A stretch of DNA of 48,106 bases, taken from contig JBOHDX010000075.1 in assembly GCA_050700835.1 (NCBI GenBank), positions 1 through 48,106 on the forward strand, in the 5' to 3' direction. Both the position numbers and the translations under genes were made by a program. The stretch comes from JBOHDX01 sp050700835. GTDB taxonomy: Bacteria > Actinomycetota > Actinomycetes > Propionibacteriales > Nocardioidaceae. Below are positions 16,615 to 25,200 of this stretch, piece after piece (position 1 is the first letter of the stretch; the number at the start of each line of letters is the position of its first letter). Below the pieces are notes generated by a model. It was not told the origin of the DNA. It was given only the letters and a program-made list of their open reading frames with translations, and ran no database searches.

Positions 16615-16809
16615 ATGTCCGCGCATCACGGAAACACCCCCGCAGCCTGGACCGCTGTCGTGATCGCCCTGCTGGCCTTCACCGTCGGTGGTGTCGGCCT
16701 GGCCATCGGTCCCACCTGGTGGCTGTTCTGGGTGGGGGTGGCGATGCTTCCGGTCGCGGTGATCGTCGGCAAGGTCATGTCGATGGCGGGCCTCGGCGAC
16801 ACTCCCTGA
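16615..16809 (+). CDS. HGxxPAAW family small membrane protein
   Basis: A 64-residue protein beginning MSAHHGNTPAAW, the signature that names the family, followed by two hydrophobic segments at about 12-31 and 34-53. Members occur in actinobacterial trp clusters; no function is known. Start ATG 16615 has a good ribosome binding site (CAGGAGAG, 16601-16608) 6 nt upstream; the longer frame from 16558 adds an unconserved leader. Confidence 0.88.
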   Translation: MSAHHGNTPAAWTAVVIALLAFTVGGVGLAIGPTWWLFWVGVAMLPVAVIVGKVMSMAGLGDTP

Positions 16810-16856
16810 CCTGCTCGGTCAACCGCCGAAACCGGCTCGCCGGGCTCACGCGGCAC

Positions 16857-16862
16857 TAGGCT
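16857..16862 (+). promoter_or_regulatory. -10 element TAGGCT upstream of the 42-aa ORF
   Basis: TAGGCT lies 37 nt before the ATG at 16900 and would give a short leader containing the GGAGG ribosome binding site (16886-16890). Confidence 0.4.
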
Positions 16863-16899
16863 CGTGCCGACAACTCCCGCCGCCCGGAGGTGAATCGCC

Positions 16900-17028
16900 A
16901 TGTCCGACCAAGGGGGCCTGCCCCAGGAGGGCTCGTACGGTCAACCTCCACCCGGCCAGCAGCCCGCGCGGCAGACGTTCGCGGACAAGATCATGTCGAC
17001 CGTCGTGGTGCCGGCACCGAGGAGCTGA
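16900..17028 (+). CDS. 42-aa Gly/Pro/Gln-rich ORF, possible truncated membrane protein
   Basis: Not recognised. The ORF reads MSDQGGLPQEGSYGQPPPG, then QQPARQTFADKIMSTVVVP and a short end. It has a well-placed GGAGG 9 nt before ATG 16900 and a -10 element upstream, and it stops one base before the ATG of the DUF2752 gene. The Gly/Pro/Gln-rich start resembles the cytoplasmic tails of DUF4190/TM2-type membrane proteins such as the one encoded at 17508-17834. Here the tail ends without a membrane segment. It may be a real coupled small protein or the stump of a decayed gene. Confidence 0.5.
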   Translation: MSDQGGLPQEGSYGQPPPGQQPARQTFADKIMSTVVVPAPRS

Positions 17029-17029
17029 C

Positions 17030-17482
17030 ATGGTGGCTTCCCGTACCCAGGTGCCGACGTCTTCGCCGACGGCACCTGGGTGGTCACGCGCAAGCCTGCT
17101 GCGCCAGCCGTTAGCGACCGCCGCGGTCCTTGCCGGCGCGGTGACATTGTTGCGCTTCCACGACCCGCACCAGAGCGGTAGCTACGGCTACTGCCCGCTG
17201 AAGTACCTCACCGGCATCAACTGCCCGGGTTGCGGAGGGCTCAGGGCGGTCAACGACCTCGCCCACGGTCAGTGGGTGGCCGCCGCCTCCAGCAACCTGC
17301 TGCTGGTCGTCGCGGTCCCAGTGGTGGCCGGCCTATGGCTGCGGTGGATGGTTCGACGAAGTCGTGGCCAGGACGCGGCGATGGCGACCCTCGGTCCCCG
17401 AGCACTGAAGATGCTCGTGACGGTGGCGCTGTTGTTCATGGTCGTCCGCAACCTGCCGTTCGGGGCCTGGTTGGCTCCCTGA
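17030..17482 (+). CDS. DUF2752 domain-containing membrane protein
   Basis: A 150-residue membrane protein. The family core HDPHQSGSYGYCPLKYLTG and INCPGCGGLRAVNDLAHG is complete, with three cysteines (CPLK and CPGCGG) that could bind metal or form a disulphide. Hydrophobic segments lie near 28-42, 84-103 and 125-140. ATG 17030 has GAGGAG 5-10 nt upstream. That site lies inside the end of the 42-aa ORF, suggesting coupled translation. Function of the family is unknown. Confidence 0.87.
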   Translation: MVASRTQVPTSSPTAPGWSRASLLRQPLATAAVLAGAVTLLRFHDPHQSGSYGYCPLKYLTGINCPGCGGLRAVNDLAHGQWVAAASSNLLLVVAVPVVAGLWLRWMVRRSRGQDAAMATLGPRALKMLVTVALLFMVVRNLPFGAWLAP

Positions 17483-17507
17483 ACGACCGGGGCATAGTCC
17501 CGTGCGG

Positions 17508-17834
17508 TCAGCCAGTGTGCCCGTTGATGGACACGGTTCCGGCCGAGAACAAGATGACGGAGATGACGAGAAGGACGATGTCGATGATGCCGAGGATCAA
17601 CCCGGCCTGCGCCATTCCGTCACCGGTCTGTGCGCCCTGGCTGGCCCGGATCTCAGACCTTGCCTGATAGCCCATGATCAGGGCCGCGATTCCCAACGGC
17701 GAGCAGCAGCCGAGCCCGACGATGCCCAAGATCATCGACCACAGGGCCTTGTTGCTTCGCGCCGGCTGGAACGGCGCACCGTATCCCATTCCGCCGTAGC
17801 CTTGCGGTGGTGGTGGTGGTGGTGGATAGCTCAC
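17508..17834 (-). CDS. DUF4190 domain-containing membrane protein
   Basis: A 108-residue protein on the reverse strand. It starts with a poly-Pro tail (MSYPPPPPPPQGYGGMGYG), then ARSNKALWSMILGIVGLGCC and a second hydrophobic segment AGLILGIIDIVLLVISVIL. The SNKALWSMILGI and ARSEIRASQG loop are typical of DUF4190. GTG 17834 is the start, with AAGGGA about 6 nt upstream and a TAGGCT -10 on the minus strand at 17866-17871. It interrupts the trp-region gene direction, sitting convergent to the DUF2752 gene and divergent from trpC. Confidence 0.85.
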   Translation of the reverse strand: MSYPPPPPPPQGYGGMGYGAPFQPARSNKALWSMILGIVGLGCCSPLGIAALIMGYQARSEIRASQGAQTGDGMAQAGLILGIIDIVLLVISVILFSAGTVSINGHTG

Positions 17835-17865
17835 TGTCGTTCCCTTCGTCCAGCGTCGGTGGCCG

Positions 17866-17893
17866 AGCCTAGTGGGCCCGACCGTCCGGGCCC
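17866..17893 (-). promoter_or_regulatory. promoter of the DUF4190 gene with an adjoining hairpin
   Basis: On the minus strand TAGGCT (17871-17866) forms the -10. Immediately upstream lies a 7-bp hairpin with arms GGGCCCG (17874-17880) and CGGGCCC (17887-17893) and a 6-nt loop, covering the spacer and near -35. It might act as an operator or as a terminator on the plus strand; neither is proven. Confidence 0.4.
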
Positions 17894-17963
17894 TTCATCC
17901 AGCCGCGCCAGCCCGAGGCCCTGCCCGTCTTCCCCCGGGTCATCCGCCCGGACCGGTCGTCGC

Positions 17964-17969
17964 TACGCT
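17964..17969 (+). promoter_or_regulatory. trpC: -10 element TACGCT, trpCBA promoter
   Basis: TACGCT lies 33 nt before the trpC GTG at 18003, giving a leader of roughly 27 nt that contains the ribosome binding site TGGGGGAG (17991-17998). The leader is too short for a Trp-codon attenuator peptide and contains no ATG-Trp ORF, so regulation, if any, is not by classical attenuation here. Confidence 0.45.
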
Positions 17970-18002
17970 GGGGCGGACCACTCACTTCGCTGGGGGAGTC
18001 CC

Positions 18003-18809
18003 GTGTCCGTGCTTGACGAGATCATCGCCGGGGTCCGGCTCGATCTAGCCGAGCGCGAGAACGCCAAGCCTCTCGACGAGATCAAGCTTGAAGCACAGCG
18101 CCAGCGCAGTGCCCTGGATCCGATGCCGGTGTTTCGCGCGAGCGGCATCTCGATCATCGCCGAAGTCAAGCGCGCGAGCCCGAGCGGTGGCTCGCTGGCG
18201 CCGATCGCCGATCCGGCCGCGCTGGCGGCCGACTACGAGGCCGGCGGCGCGGCCGCGATCAGCGTTCTCACCGAGCAGCGCCGCTTCGGCGGCACCATCG
18301 ACGACCTGCGTGCGGTACGCAACCGCGTCGACGTCCCCGTGCTCCGCAAGGACTTCATCGTCACCTCGTACCAGCTGTGGGAGGCCCGCGCCGCCGGTGC
18401 CGACCTGGCGTTGCTGATCGTCGCGGCGCTCGACCAGAACGCCCTCGTCTGCCTCGTCGAACGCGCGGTCTCCATCGGGCTGACGCCGTTGGTCGAGGTG
18501 CACGACGAGCTCGAGCTCGAACGCGCGGTGGACGCCGGCGCCAACCTCGTCGGCGTCAACGCACGCAACCTCCGCACCCTCGAGGTGGACCGCAGCCTGT
18601 TCGCGCGCCTGGCGCCACACGTGCCGGACGGCGTGGTGTGCGTTGCCGAGTCGGGGGTCCGCGGGGCCCACGACGTGATCGAGTACGCCCGCGCAGGTGC
18701 CGACGTGGTGCTGGTCGGCGAGACACTGGTGACGGGGGGCAACCCGCGTTCCTCGGTCGCCGACCTGGTCGCCGCAGGCGCGCACCCTGCTCTCAAGCAG
18801 TGGCACTGA
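18003..18809 (+). CDS. trpC: indole-3-glycerol-phosphate synthase
   Basis: Closes the indole ring from CdRP to give indole-3-glycerol phosphate. It is a 268-residue monofunctional TIM barrel with no TrpF domain fused. Family motifs are IIAEVKRASPSGG, VLTEQRRFGG, VPVLRKDFIV, LVEVHDELELERA, LVGVNARNLRTLEVD and VAESGVRG. GTG 18003 is chosen for the TGGGGGAG site just upstream; the frame is open much further upstream but that region overlaps the reverse DUF4190 gene. trpB follows after a 52-nt gap. Confidence 0.97.
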   Translation: MSVLDEIIAGVRLDLAERENAKPLDEIKLEAQRQRSALDPMPVFRASGISIIAEVKRASPSGGSLAPIADPAALAADYEAGGAAAISVLTEQRRFGGTIDDLRAVRNRVDVPVLRKDFIVTSYQLWEARAAGADLALLIVAALDQNALVCLVERAVSIGLTPLVEVHDELELERAVDAGANLVGVNARNLRTLEVDRSLFARLAPHVPDGVVCVAESGVRGAHDVIEYARAGADVVLVGETLVTGGNPRSSVADLVAAGAHPALKQWH

Positions 18810-18861
18810 CCCTGCGCCGCTCCGCCCTGCCCGTGCGTACCCCTTGTCGAGGATCATGCCC

Positions 18862-20088
18862 ATGACGACCACCCCGCACCCTGGTACCAGCCCCGGACCC
18901 GATGCCACCGGTCACTTCGGCGTCTTCGGCGGACGATTCATGCCCGAGGCGCTGATGGCGCCGTTGGACGCGCTGGACGGGGCATGGCGCGACGCCATGG
19001 CCGATGACGAGTTCACCTCGACGTTCCAGGCGATGCTGCGCGAGTACGCCGGGGTGCCCAGTTTGCTCTATGACGCGGCCCGGTTGTCCGAGACCGCCGG
19101 GGCCCGCATCCTGCTCAAGCGGGAGGATCTCAACCACACCGGTGCGCACAAGGTGCGCAACGTACTCGGTCAGGCCTTGTTGGCGAAGCGAATGGGCAAG
19201 AGCCGGATCATCGCCGAGACGGGGGCGGGGCAGCACGGTGTCGCGACGGCGACCGCCTGCGCCTACCTCGACCTGGAGTGCGTGGTCTACATGGGCGAGG
19301 TCGACACCCGGCGGCAGGCGCTCAACGTCGCCCGGATGCGGATGCTGGGTGCCGACGTCGTCCCGGTCACGACCGGGAGCCAAACCCTCAAGGACGCCAT
19401 CAACGAGGCGTTGCGCGACTGGGTGGCCAACGTGGACGACACCCACTACCTGTTGGGCACAGCCGCCGGAGCGCACCCGTTCCCGGCGATGGTGCGCGAC
19501 TTCACCCGCGGCATCGGTGACGAGACCCGGGCACAGTGCCTCGACCTGCTCGGACGACTGCCGGACATGGTGTGCGCCTGCGTGGGCGGCGGATCAAACG
19601 CGATCGGGATGTTCACCGCGTTCGTGCCGGATGCGTCGGTGCGGCTCTTCGGTTTCGAGGCCGGCGGTGAGGGCGTCGCCACCGGGCGTCACGCGGCGAC
19701 CATCACGGCCGGCAACGTCGGAGTGCTGCACGGTGCCAGGTCGTATCTGCTGCAGGACGAGGACGGCCAGACGATCGAGTCACACTCGATCTCGGCCGGC
19801 CTCGACTATCCCGGTGTCGGGCCGGAGCACGCCTATCTCGCACAGACGGGTCGAGCGACGTACGCGCCGATCGACGACCGAGAGGCCATGGACGCGTTCG
19901 CGCTGCTGTGCCGTACCGAAGGGATCATCCCGGCCATCGAGTCCGCGCACGCGATCGCCGGGGCCTTGAAGTCGGCGGCTGACCTCGGATCCGACGCGGT
20001 GATCGTGGTGAACCTGTCCGGCCGCGGCGACAAGGACATGCACACCGCCGCGGAGTGGTTCGGCCTCCTCGACCAGGCGAGCGGATGA
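18862..20088 (+). CDS. trpB: tryptophan synthase beta chain
   Basis: PLP enzyme joining indole and serine to make tryptophan, in an alpha2-beta2 complex with TrpA. 408 residues. The PLP lysine is K97 in NHTGAHKVRNVLGQ; the phosphate-binding loop is CVGGGSNAIGMF; GRFMPEALM near the start and the late NLSGRGDKDM are typical of the TrpB1 class. Two ATGs (18856 and 18862) follow a GAGG at 18849-18852; 18862 has the better spacing of 9 nt. Its stop overlaps the trpA start (ATGA), consistent with coupled production of the two subunits. Confidence 0.97.
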   Translation: MTTTPHPGTSPGPDATGHFGVFGGRFMPEALMAPLDALDGAWRDAMADDEFTSTFQAMLREYAGVPSLLYDAARLSETAGARILLKREDLNHTGAHKVRNVLGQALLAKRMGKSRIIAETGAGQHGVATATACAYLDLECVVYMGEVDTRRQALNVARMRMLGADVVPVTTGSQTLKDAINEALRDWVANVDDTHYLLGTAAGAHPFPAMVRDFTRGIGDETRAQCLDLLGRLPDMVCACVGGGSNAIGMFTAFVPDASVRLFGFEAGGEGVATGRHAATITAGNVGVLHGARSYLLQDEDGQTIESHSISAGLDYPGVGPEHAYLAQTGRATYAPIDDREAMDAFALLCRTEGIIPAIESAHAIAGALKSAADLGSDAVIVVNLSGRGDKDMHTAAEWFGLLDQASG

Positions 20089-20891
20089 GCACCCTGTCCG
20101 ACCGGCTGACGACCCTCGCCGGCGAGGGACGTCCGGCGTTGGTCGGCTATCTGCCCGCCGGATTCCCCGACGTCGACACGTCGATCGCCGCGATGCGTGC
20201 GATGGTCGATGCCGGCGTCGACGTGGTCGAGGTCGGCCTGCCCTACTCCGACCCGGTGATGGACGGCCCCACCATCCAGCAGGCAGCTCAGATCGCGCTG
20301 GCGGCCGGCATGCGTACCCGCGATGTGCTGCGTGTCGTCGAGGCGGTTGCGAAGACGGCGACACCGACGCTGGTGATGACGTACTGGAACCCGGTCGAGC
20401 GGTTCGGCGTCGACCGGTTCGCGACCGCCTTGGCCGCCGCCGGCGGTGACGGCCTGATCACCCCCGACCTCGTTCCGGACGAGGGCGCGGAATGGATCGC
20501 CGCCGCCGACGAGCACGACCTGGACAAGGTGTTCCTGGTGGCCCCGTCGTCCTCCGACGCGCGCCTGGCCGCCACGGTCGCCGCCTGCCGCGGCTTCGTC
20601 TACGCGACGTCGGTGATGGGTGTGACCGGTTCGCGGGCGCAGATCAGCAGCCTCGCGCCGACCCTCGTCGACCGGGTACGCCACGTCACCGATCTCCCGG
20701 TGGGTGTCGGACTCGGGGTCAGCGACGGCGACCAGGCCGCGGAGCTCGGTGCCTACGCCGACCTGGTGATCGTCGGGTCCGCGCTCGTCCGCCGGTTGCT
20801 CGACGCGGGGGACGACCATGCGGCTGGAGTCGACGCGGTGCGCGCACTGACGGAGGATCTCGCCGACGGAGTTCGCCGTGCCCGCAGCTGA
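20085..20891 (+). CDS. trpA: tryptophan synthase alpha chain
   Basis: Cleaves indole-3-glycerol phosphate to indole and glyceraldehyde 3-phosphate; indole is channelled to TrpB. 268 residues. Catalytic residues fall at the canonical numbers: E49 in VVEVGLPYSDP and D60 in VMDGPTIQ. LVGYLPAGFPD near the start and the phosphate-binding VGLGVSDGDQA region are present. ATG 20085 overlaps the trpB stop by 4 nt. No trpE, trpD or trpG is encoded in this cluster. Confidence 0.97.
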   Translation: MSTLSDRLTTLAGEGRPALVGYLPAGFPDVDTSIAAMRAMVDAGVDVVEVGLPYSDPVMDGPTIQQAAQIALAAGMRTRDVLRVVEAVAKTATPTLVMTYWNPVERFGVDRFATALAAAGGDGLITPDLVPDEGAEWIAAADEHDLDKVFLVAPSSSDARLAATVAACRGFVYATSVMGVTGSRAQISSLAPTLVDRVRHVTDLPVGVGLGVSDGDQAAELGAYADLVIVGSALVRRLLDAGDDHAAGVDAVRALTEDLADGVRRARS

Positions 20892-20922
20892 CCTGGCTGC
20901 GGCCCACCCGAGGTCGTGACGG

Positions 20923-20928
20923 TACCGT
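20923..20928 (+). promoter_or_regulatory. -10 element TACCGT, leaderless promoter of lgt
   Basis: TACCGT ends 8 nt before the lgt ATG at 20937; no ribosome binding site is seen between them. It lies in the 45-nt gap after trpA. Confidence 0.5.
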
Positions 20929-20936
20929 CGAGCGCG

Positions 20937-21848
20937 ATGGACGTCGCATACATCCCCAGCCCCAGCCAAGGCGTGTGGCAGCTCGGCCCGCTGCCGATCC
21001 GGGCGTACGCGCTGTGCATCATCGCCGGTGTCATCGTCGCGATCTGGCTGGGGGAGCGGCGCTGGCGGGCCCGGGGGGGCGTGCCCGGCACCATCAGCGA
21101 CATCGCGGTCTGGGCGGTGCCGTTCGGGTTGGTGGGTGCCCGGGCGTACCACGTCGCGACGAACCCCGAGCTCTACTTCGGTGAGGGACGCAGCCCGATT
21201 GAGGCGTTGTACGTCTGGCAGGGCGGCCTCGGCATCTGGGGGGCGATCGCGTTCGGTGCGCTCGGTGGCTACTTCGCGGCGCGACGGGCCGGTGCGAGGT
21301 TTCCGGCGATCGCGGACGCGGTGGCACCCGGGATCGTGCTGGCCGAGGCGATCGGCCGCTGGGGCAACTATTTCAACCAGGAGCTGTTCGGTCGTCCCAC
21401 GACGCTGCCGTGGGGGTTGAAGATCGACCCGTTGAACCGGCCGCCGGGCTATGAGCAGTACTCGACCTTCCAGCCCACGTTCTTGTACGAGTCGCTGTGG
21501 GATGTCGGGGTGGCGGTCCTGGTGATCTGGGCGGACCGGCGGTTCCGGTTGGGTCACGGACGCGCGTTCGCGACCTACGTCGCGGCCTACACCGTCGGCC
21601 GGTTCTGGATCGAGTACCTCCGGATCGACGACGCGCACCGGTTCTTCGGCCTGCGGCTCAACGACTACGTCTCGATCGCGGTGTTCCTGCTGGCCGCGGC
21701 GTACATCGTCGTCGTCGGCCGGCGCCATCCTGGCCGCGAGGAGGTGGTCCAGACCCGCGCCGAGCCGGTGGACGCCAGCCCCGCCGCCGACTCGGATCCC
21801 ACCCCCGCCGACCCCACCCCCGCCGATCCGCGGGTTTCGGACCGCTGA
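20937..21848 (+). CDS. lgt: prolipoprotein diacylglyceryl transferase
   Basis: An integral membrane enzyme that transfers diacylglycerol from phosphatidylglycerol to the lipobox cysteine of prolipoproteins. 303 residues with about seven hydrophobic segments. The Lgt signature AIGRWGNYFNQELFG is at 138-152 (R141), preceded by VWQGGLGIWGAIAFG and followed by GRFWIEYLRIDDAH. ATG 20937 is favoured over in-frame GTG 20916 by the TACCGT -10. The C-terminal tail is low complexity (DPTPADPTPADPRVSDR), and its last seven codons plus stop are supplied by the first unit of the 22-bp repeat array, so the repeat has reached into the coding end. Confidence 0.95.
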   Translation: MDVAYIPSPSQGVWQLGPLPIRAYALCIIAGVIVAIWLGERRWRARGGVPGTISDIAVWAVPFGLVGARAYHVATNPELYFGEGRSPIEALYVWQGGLGIWGAIAFGALGGYFAARRAGARFPAIADAVAPGIVLAEAIGRWGNYFNQELFGRPTTLPWGLKIDPLNRPPGYEQYSTFQPTFLYESLWDVGVAVLVIWADRRFRLGHGRAFATYVAAYTVGRFWIEYLRIDDAHRFFGLRLNDYVSIAVFLLAAAYIVVVGRRHPGREEVVQTRAEPVDASPAADSDPTPADPTPADPRVSDR

Positions 21849-21980
21849 TCCGCGGGTTTCGGTCCGCCGGTCCGCGGGTTTCGGACCGCTGATCCGCGGG
21901 TTTCGGTCCGCCGGTCCGCGGGTTTCGGTCCGCCGGTCCGCGGGTTTCGGTCCGCCGGTCCGCGGGTTTCGGTGCGTGGC
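21827..21980. repeat. seven-unit 22-bp tandem repeat array
   Basis: Seven contiguous units begin at 21827, 21849, 21871, 21893, 21915, 21937 and 21959. All start TCCGCGGGTTTCGG; the remaining 8 bp are ACCGCTGA in units 1 and 3, TCCGCCGG in units 2, 4, 5 and 6, and a diverged end in unit 7. Unit 1 contains the lgt stop codon. There are no spacers, so this is not a CRISPR. An opposed array follows at 22008. Confidence 0.92.
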
Positions 21981-22007
21981 AGCCGGAAGTCTTGGCGGAT
22001 CAGCGGG

Positions 22008-22117
22008 CCAGAAGCCGCGGATGGGCCGGCCAGAAGCCGCGGATGGGCCGGCCAGAAGCCGCGGATGGGCTTACCAGAAGCCGCGGATGGGCTTACCAGA
22101 AGCCGCGGATCGCGGGA
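22008..22117. repeat. five-unit 22-bp array in the opposite orientation
   Basis: Units start at 22008, 22030, 22052, 22074 and 22096, each opening CCAGAAGCCGCGGA; the remaining bases are TGGGCCGG in the first two and TGGGCTTA in the next two. This opening matches the reverse complement of the first array (CCGAAACCCGCGGA) with few changes, and the period is also 22 bp. The pair therefore forms a large imperfect inverted repeat around a 27-bp centre (21981-22007). The rest of the lgt-gltB gap (22118-22286) holds only short repeats and the gltB promoter. Confidence 0.88.
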
Positions 22118-22167
22118 AGGGGTCCGGATGGTGGACGCGTGTCTCAGAGGAGTCGCACTGTTGCTCA

Positions 22168-22173
22168 TATAGT
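22168..22173 (+). promoter_or_regulatory. gltB: -10 element TATAGT, candidate gltBD promoter
   Basis: TATAGT is the best -10 match in the lgt-gltB gap and lies in a locally less GC-rich stretch. It would give a leader of about 110 nt before the gltB ATG at 22287. No convincing -35 is seen. Confidence 0.4.
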
Positions 22174-22218
22174 CTGCGACGAAGAAGGCTGCGACGAAGA
22201 AGAGTCTGCGGCGAAGAA
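22174..22218. repeat. three short direct repeats in the gltB leader
   Basis: CTGCGACGAAGAAG occurs at 22174-22187 and 22189-22202, with a diverged third copy (CTGCGGCGAAGAA) at 22206-22218. They lie directly after the candidate -10, so they would be in the transcribed leader. Confidence 0.7.
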
Positions 22219-22286
22219 CCGGGCCAGTGTCGTCCCGCGCGTACCCCTTGCTCCACCGGACCCCGCGAGACGACGGGAGATGGCCG

Positions 22287-25200
22287 ATGCGCACGACCCC
22301 CCCGCCCCAAGGCTTGTATGACGGGCAGCACGAGCACGATGCCTGCGGAGTGGCGTTCGTCGCCACGCTGACCGGCGTTCCCGGCCACGACATCGTGGCC
22401 AAGGCCCTGACCGCCCTGCGCAACCTCGACCACCGCGGAGCCTCCGGGTCCGAAGCCGACTCCGGCGACGGCGCCGGGATCCTGCTGGGCATGCCGGACG
22501 AGTTCCTGCGCGGCGTGACCGACTTCGACCTTCCGCAAGCCGGCGCGTACGCCGCGGGCCTGGCCTTCCTGCCAGGCGACCAGGACGAAGCCGCGAAGGT
22601 CCGTGACGGCATCGCGGCGATCGCGGAGGAGGAGGGGCTCCGAGTCCTCGGCTGGCGTGATGTCCCGGTGTCGCCAGACCTGCTCGGGACCACCGCACGC
22701 GACACCATGCCCGAGTTCGCCCAGCTGTTCGTCGAGGGCAACGGATTGCGCGTGCGAGGTGTGGCCCTGGACCGGAAGGCGTTCTGCCTGCGCAAGCGCG
22801 CAGAGCACGACCTGGACGTCTACTTCCCGACGCTGTCGTCGCGGACACTTGGCTACAAGGGCATGCTGACGACCGAACAGCTGGACACCTTCTTCCCGGA
22901 CCTGACGGACGAGCGGATGGCCGCAGCGCTCGCTGTGGTGCACAGCAGGTTCTCCACGAACACGTTTCCGAGCTGGCCATTGGCGCATCCCTACCGCTAC
23001 ATCGCGCACAACGGCGAGATCAACACCGTCAAAGGCAACCGCAACTGGATGCGCGCCCGGGAGGCGTTGCTGGAGAGCGACCTGCTGGCCGGCCCGGGCG
23101 GAGACGTCGGCCGGCTGTTCCCCATCTGCGACCCACGCGCATCCGACTCGGCGTCGTTCGACGAGGTGCTCGAGCTGCTGCATTTGGGCGGCCGGACCCT
23201 GCCCCATGCGGTGCTGATGATGATCCCCGAAGCGTGGGAGAACAACGAGGAGATGGATGCGGTCCGCCGGGGGTTCTACGAGTTCCACTCGGCCCTGATG
23301 GAGCCGTGGGACGGGCCCGCGTGTGTGGTCTTCACCGACGGCGCCCAGATCGGCGCCGTGCTTGACCGCAACGGCCTGCGCCCTGGCAGGTTCTGGGTGA
23401 CCGACGACGGCCTCGTCGTACTGGCGTCCGAGGTCGGAGTGCTCGATCTCGACGCTGCCACAGTCGTCCGGAAGGGCCGGCTGCAGCCGGGACGGATGTT
23501 CCTCGTCGACACCACCGAGCACCGCATCATCGAGGACGACGAGGTCAAGGCGGGTCTCGCTGCCCAGGAGCCTTATGACGAGTGGCTGCATGCGGGCCTG
23601 ATCCGGCTGCCTGACCTGCCCGAGCGCGAGCACATCCTGCACACCCATGCGTCGGTGACGAGGCGCCAGCAGATCTTCGGCTACACCGAGGAGGAGCTAC
23701 GGCTGATCATCGCACCGATGGCCGGGGCGGGCGCCGAGCCGATCGGCTCGATGGGCACCGACACACCGGTCGCCGTGCTGTCGCAGCGGTCCCGACTGTT
23801 GTTCGACTACTTCAGCCAGCTGTTCGCGCAGGTCACCAACCCACCACTCGACGCCATTCGCGAAGAGCTGGTGACGTCGCTGTCGGGGACCATCGGACCC
23901 GAAAGGAACCTGCTAGAACCCGGACCGGCGTCGTGCCGCCAGGTGCTGCTGCCGTTCCCGGTGATCACCAACGACGAGCTCGCCAAGGTCATCCACATCA
24001 ACCGGGACGGCGACCTGCCGGGCTTCGACTCGCATGTCGTCAGGGGGTTGTACGACGTCGACGGTCGAGGCGAGGCGCTTCGGTCACGACTCGACGCGAT
24101 CTGCGGCGAGGTGTCGCAGGCCATTGACGCCGGGGCGCGTGTCGTCGTGCTCTCGGACCGGCACGCCACTCCTGACCTCGCGCCGATCCCGACGCTGCTT
24201 CTCACGGCGGCCGTCCACCACCACTTGGTACGCGAGAAGTCCCGTACCCGCGTGGGGCTCGTCGTCGAAGCCGGCGACGTGCGCGAGGTGCACCACGTCG
24301 CGCTGTTGATCGGCTACGGCGCGGCCGCGGTCAACCCCTACCTCGCCATGGAGACCGCCGAGGACCTGGCGCGCTCCGGTGTGTTTCTGCCCGGCCTTGA
24401 GCCCGAGAAGGCCGTGACCAACCTGGTCACGTCGCTGGGCAAGGGCGTGCTGAAGGTGATGAGCAAGATGGGGGTCTCCACAGTCGCGTCCTACACCGGC
24501 GCCCAGATCTTCGAGGCGCTGGGCCTCCACCAGGATCTCGTCGAGCACTACTTCACCGGCACCAGCAGCCGACTCGGGGGCGTGGGCCTCGACGTGATCG
24601 CCGAGGAGGTACGCCGAAGGCACGCGCTTGCCTACCCCACGCACGGAATCCCCACCGGCCCCCGTCAGCTCGACGTGGGCGGAGAGTACCAATGGCGGCG
24701 CGGGGGTGAGGCGCACCTCTTCGACCCGGAGACGGTGTTCAGGCTGCAACACGCGACCCGGTCCGGTCGCTACGACGTCTTCAAGCAGTACGCCGCGATC
24801 GTCGACGAGCAGTCGGAGCGCCTGATGACCCTGCGCGGACTGTTCCGCTTCAGGGCCGGTCAGCGCGCTCCGGTGCCCCTCGACGAGGTCGAACCGGTCG
24901 AGTCGATCGTCAGGAGATTCTCCACCGGCGCGATGTCGTACGGCTCGATCAGCAAGGAAGCGCACGAGACGCTGGCGATAGCGATGAACCGGCTGGGTGG
25001 CAAGTCCAACACCGGCGAGGGCGGGGAGGACTCCGACCGGCTGCACGATCCTGAACGACGCAGTGCGATCAAGCAGGTCGCATCCGGACGGTTCGGGGTG
25101 ACCTCGGAGTACCTCACCAATGCCACCGACCTGCAGATCAAGATGGCGCAGGGGGCCAAGCCCGGCGAGGGTGGCCAGCTGCCCGCGCACAAGGTGTATC

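Noticed and set aside
17870..18002. Trp attenuator or T-box upstream of trpC
   Set aside because: The leader after the -10 is about 27 nt, with no Trp-codon ORF and no T-box elements; the hairpin at 17874-17893 lies upstream of the -10.
19833..21728. A 631-codon minus-strand frame opposite trpB, trpA and lgt
   Set aside because: Shadow of three well-supported plus-strand genes.
21827..22117. CRISPR array
   Set aside because: The 22-bp units are directly contiguous with no spacers, reverse orientation in the middle, and there are no cas genes.
22071..23648. A 525-codon minus-strand frame at the start of gltB
   Set aside because: It is antisense to the GltB amidotransferase domain and starts inside it; no recognisable features.
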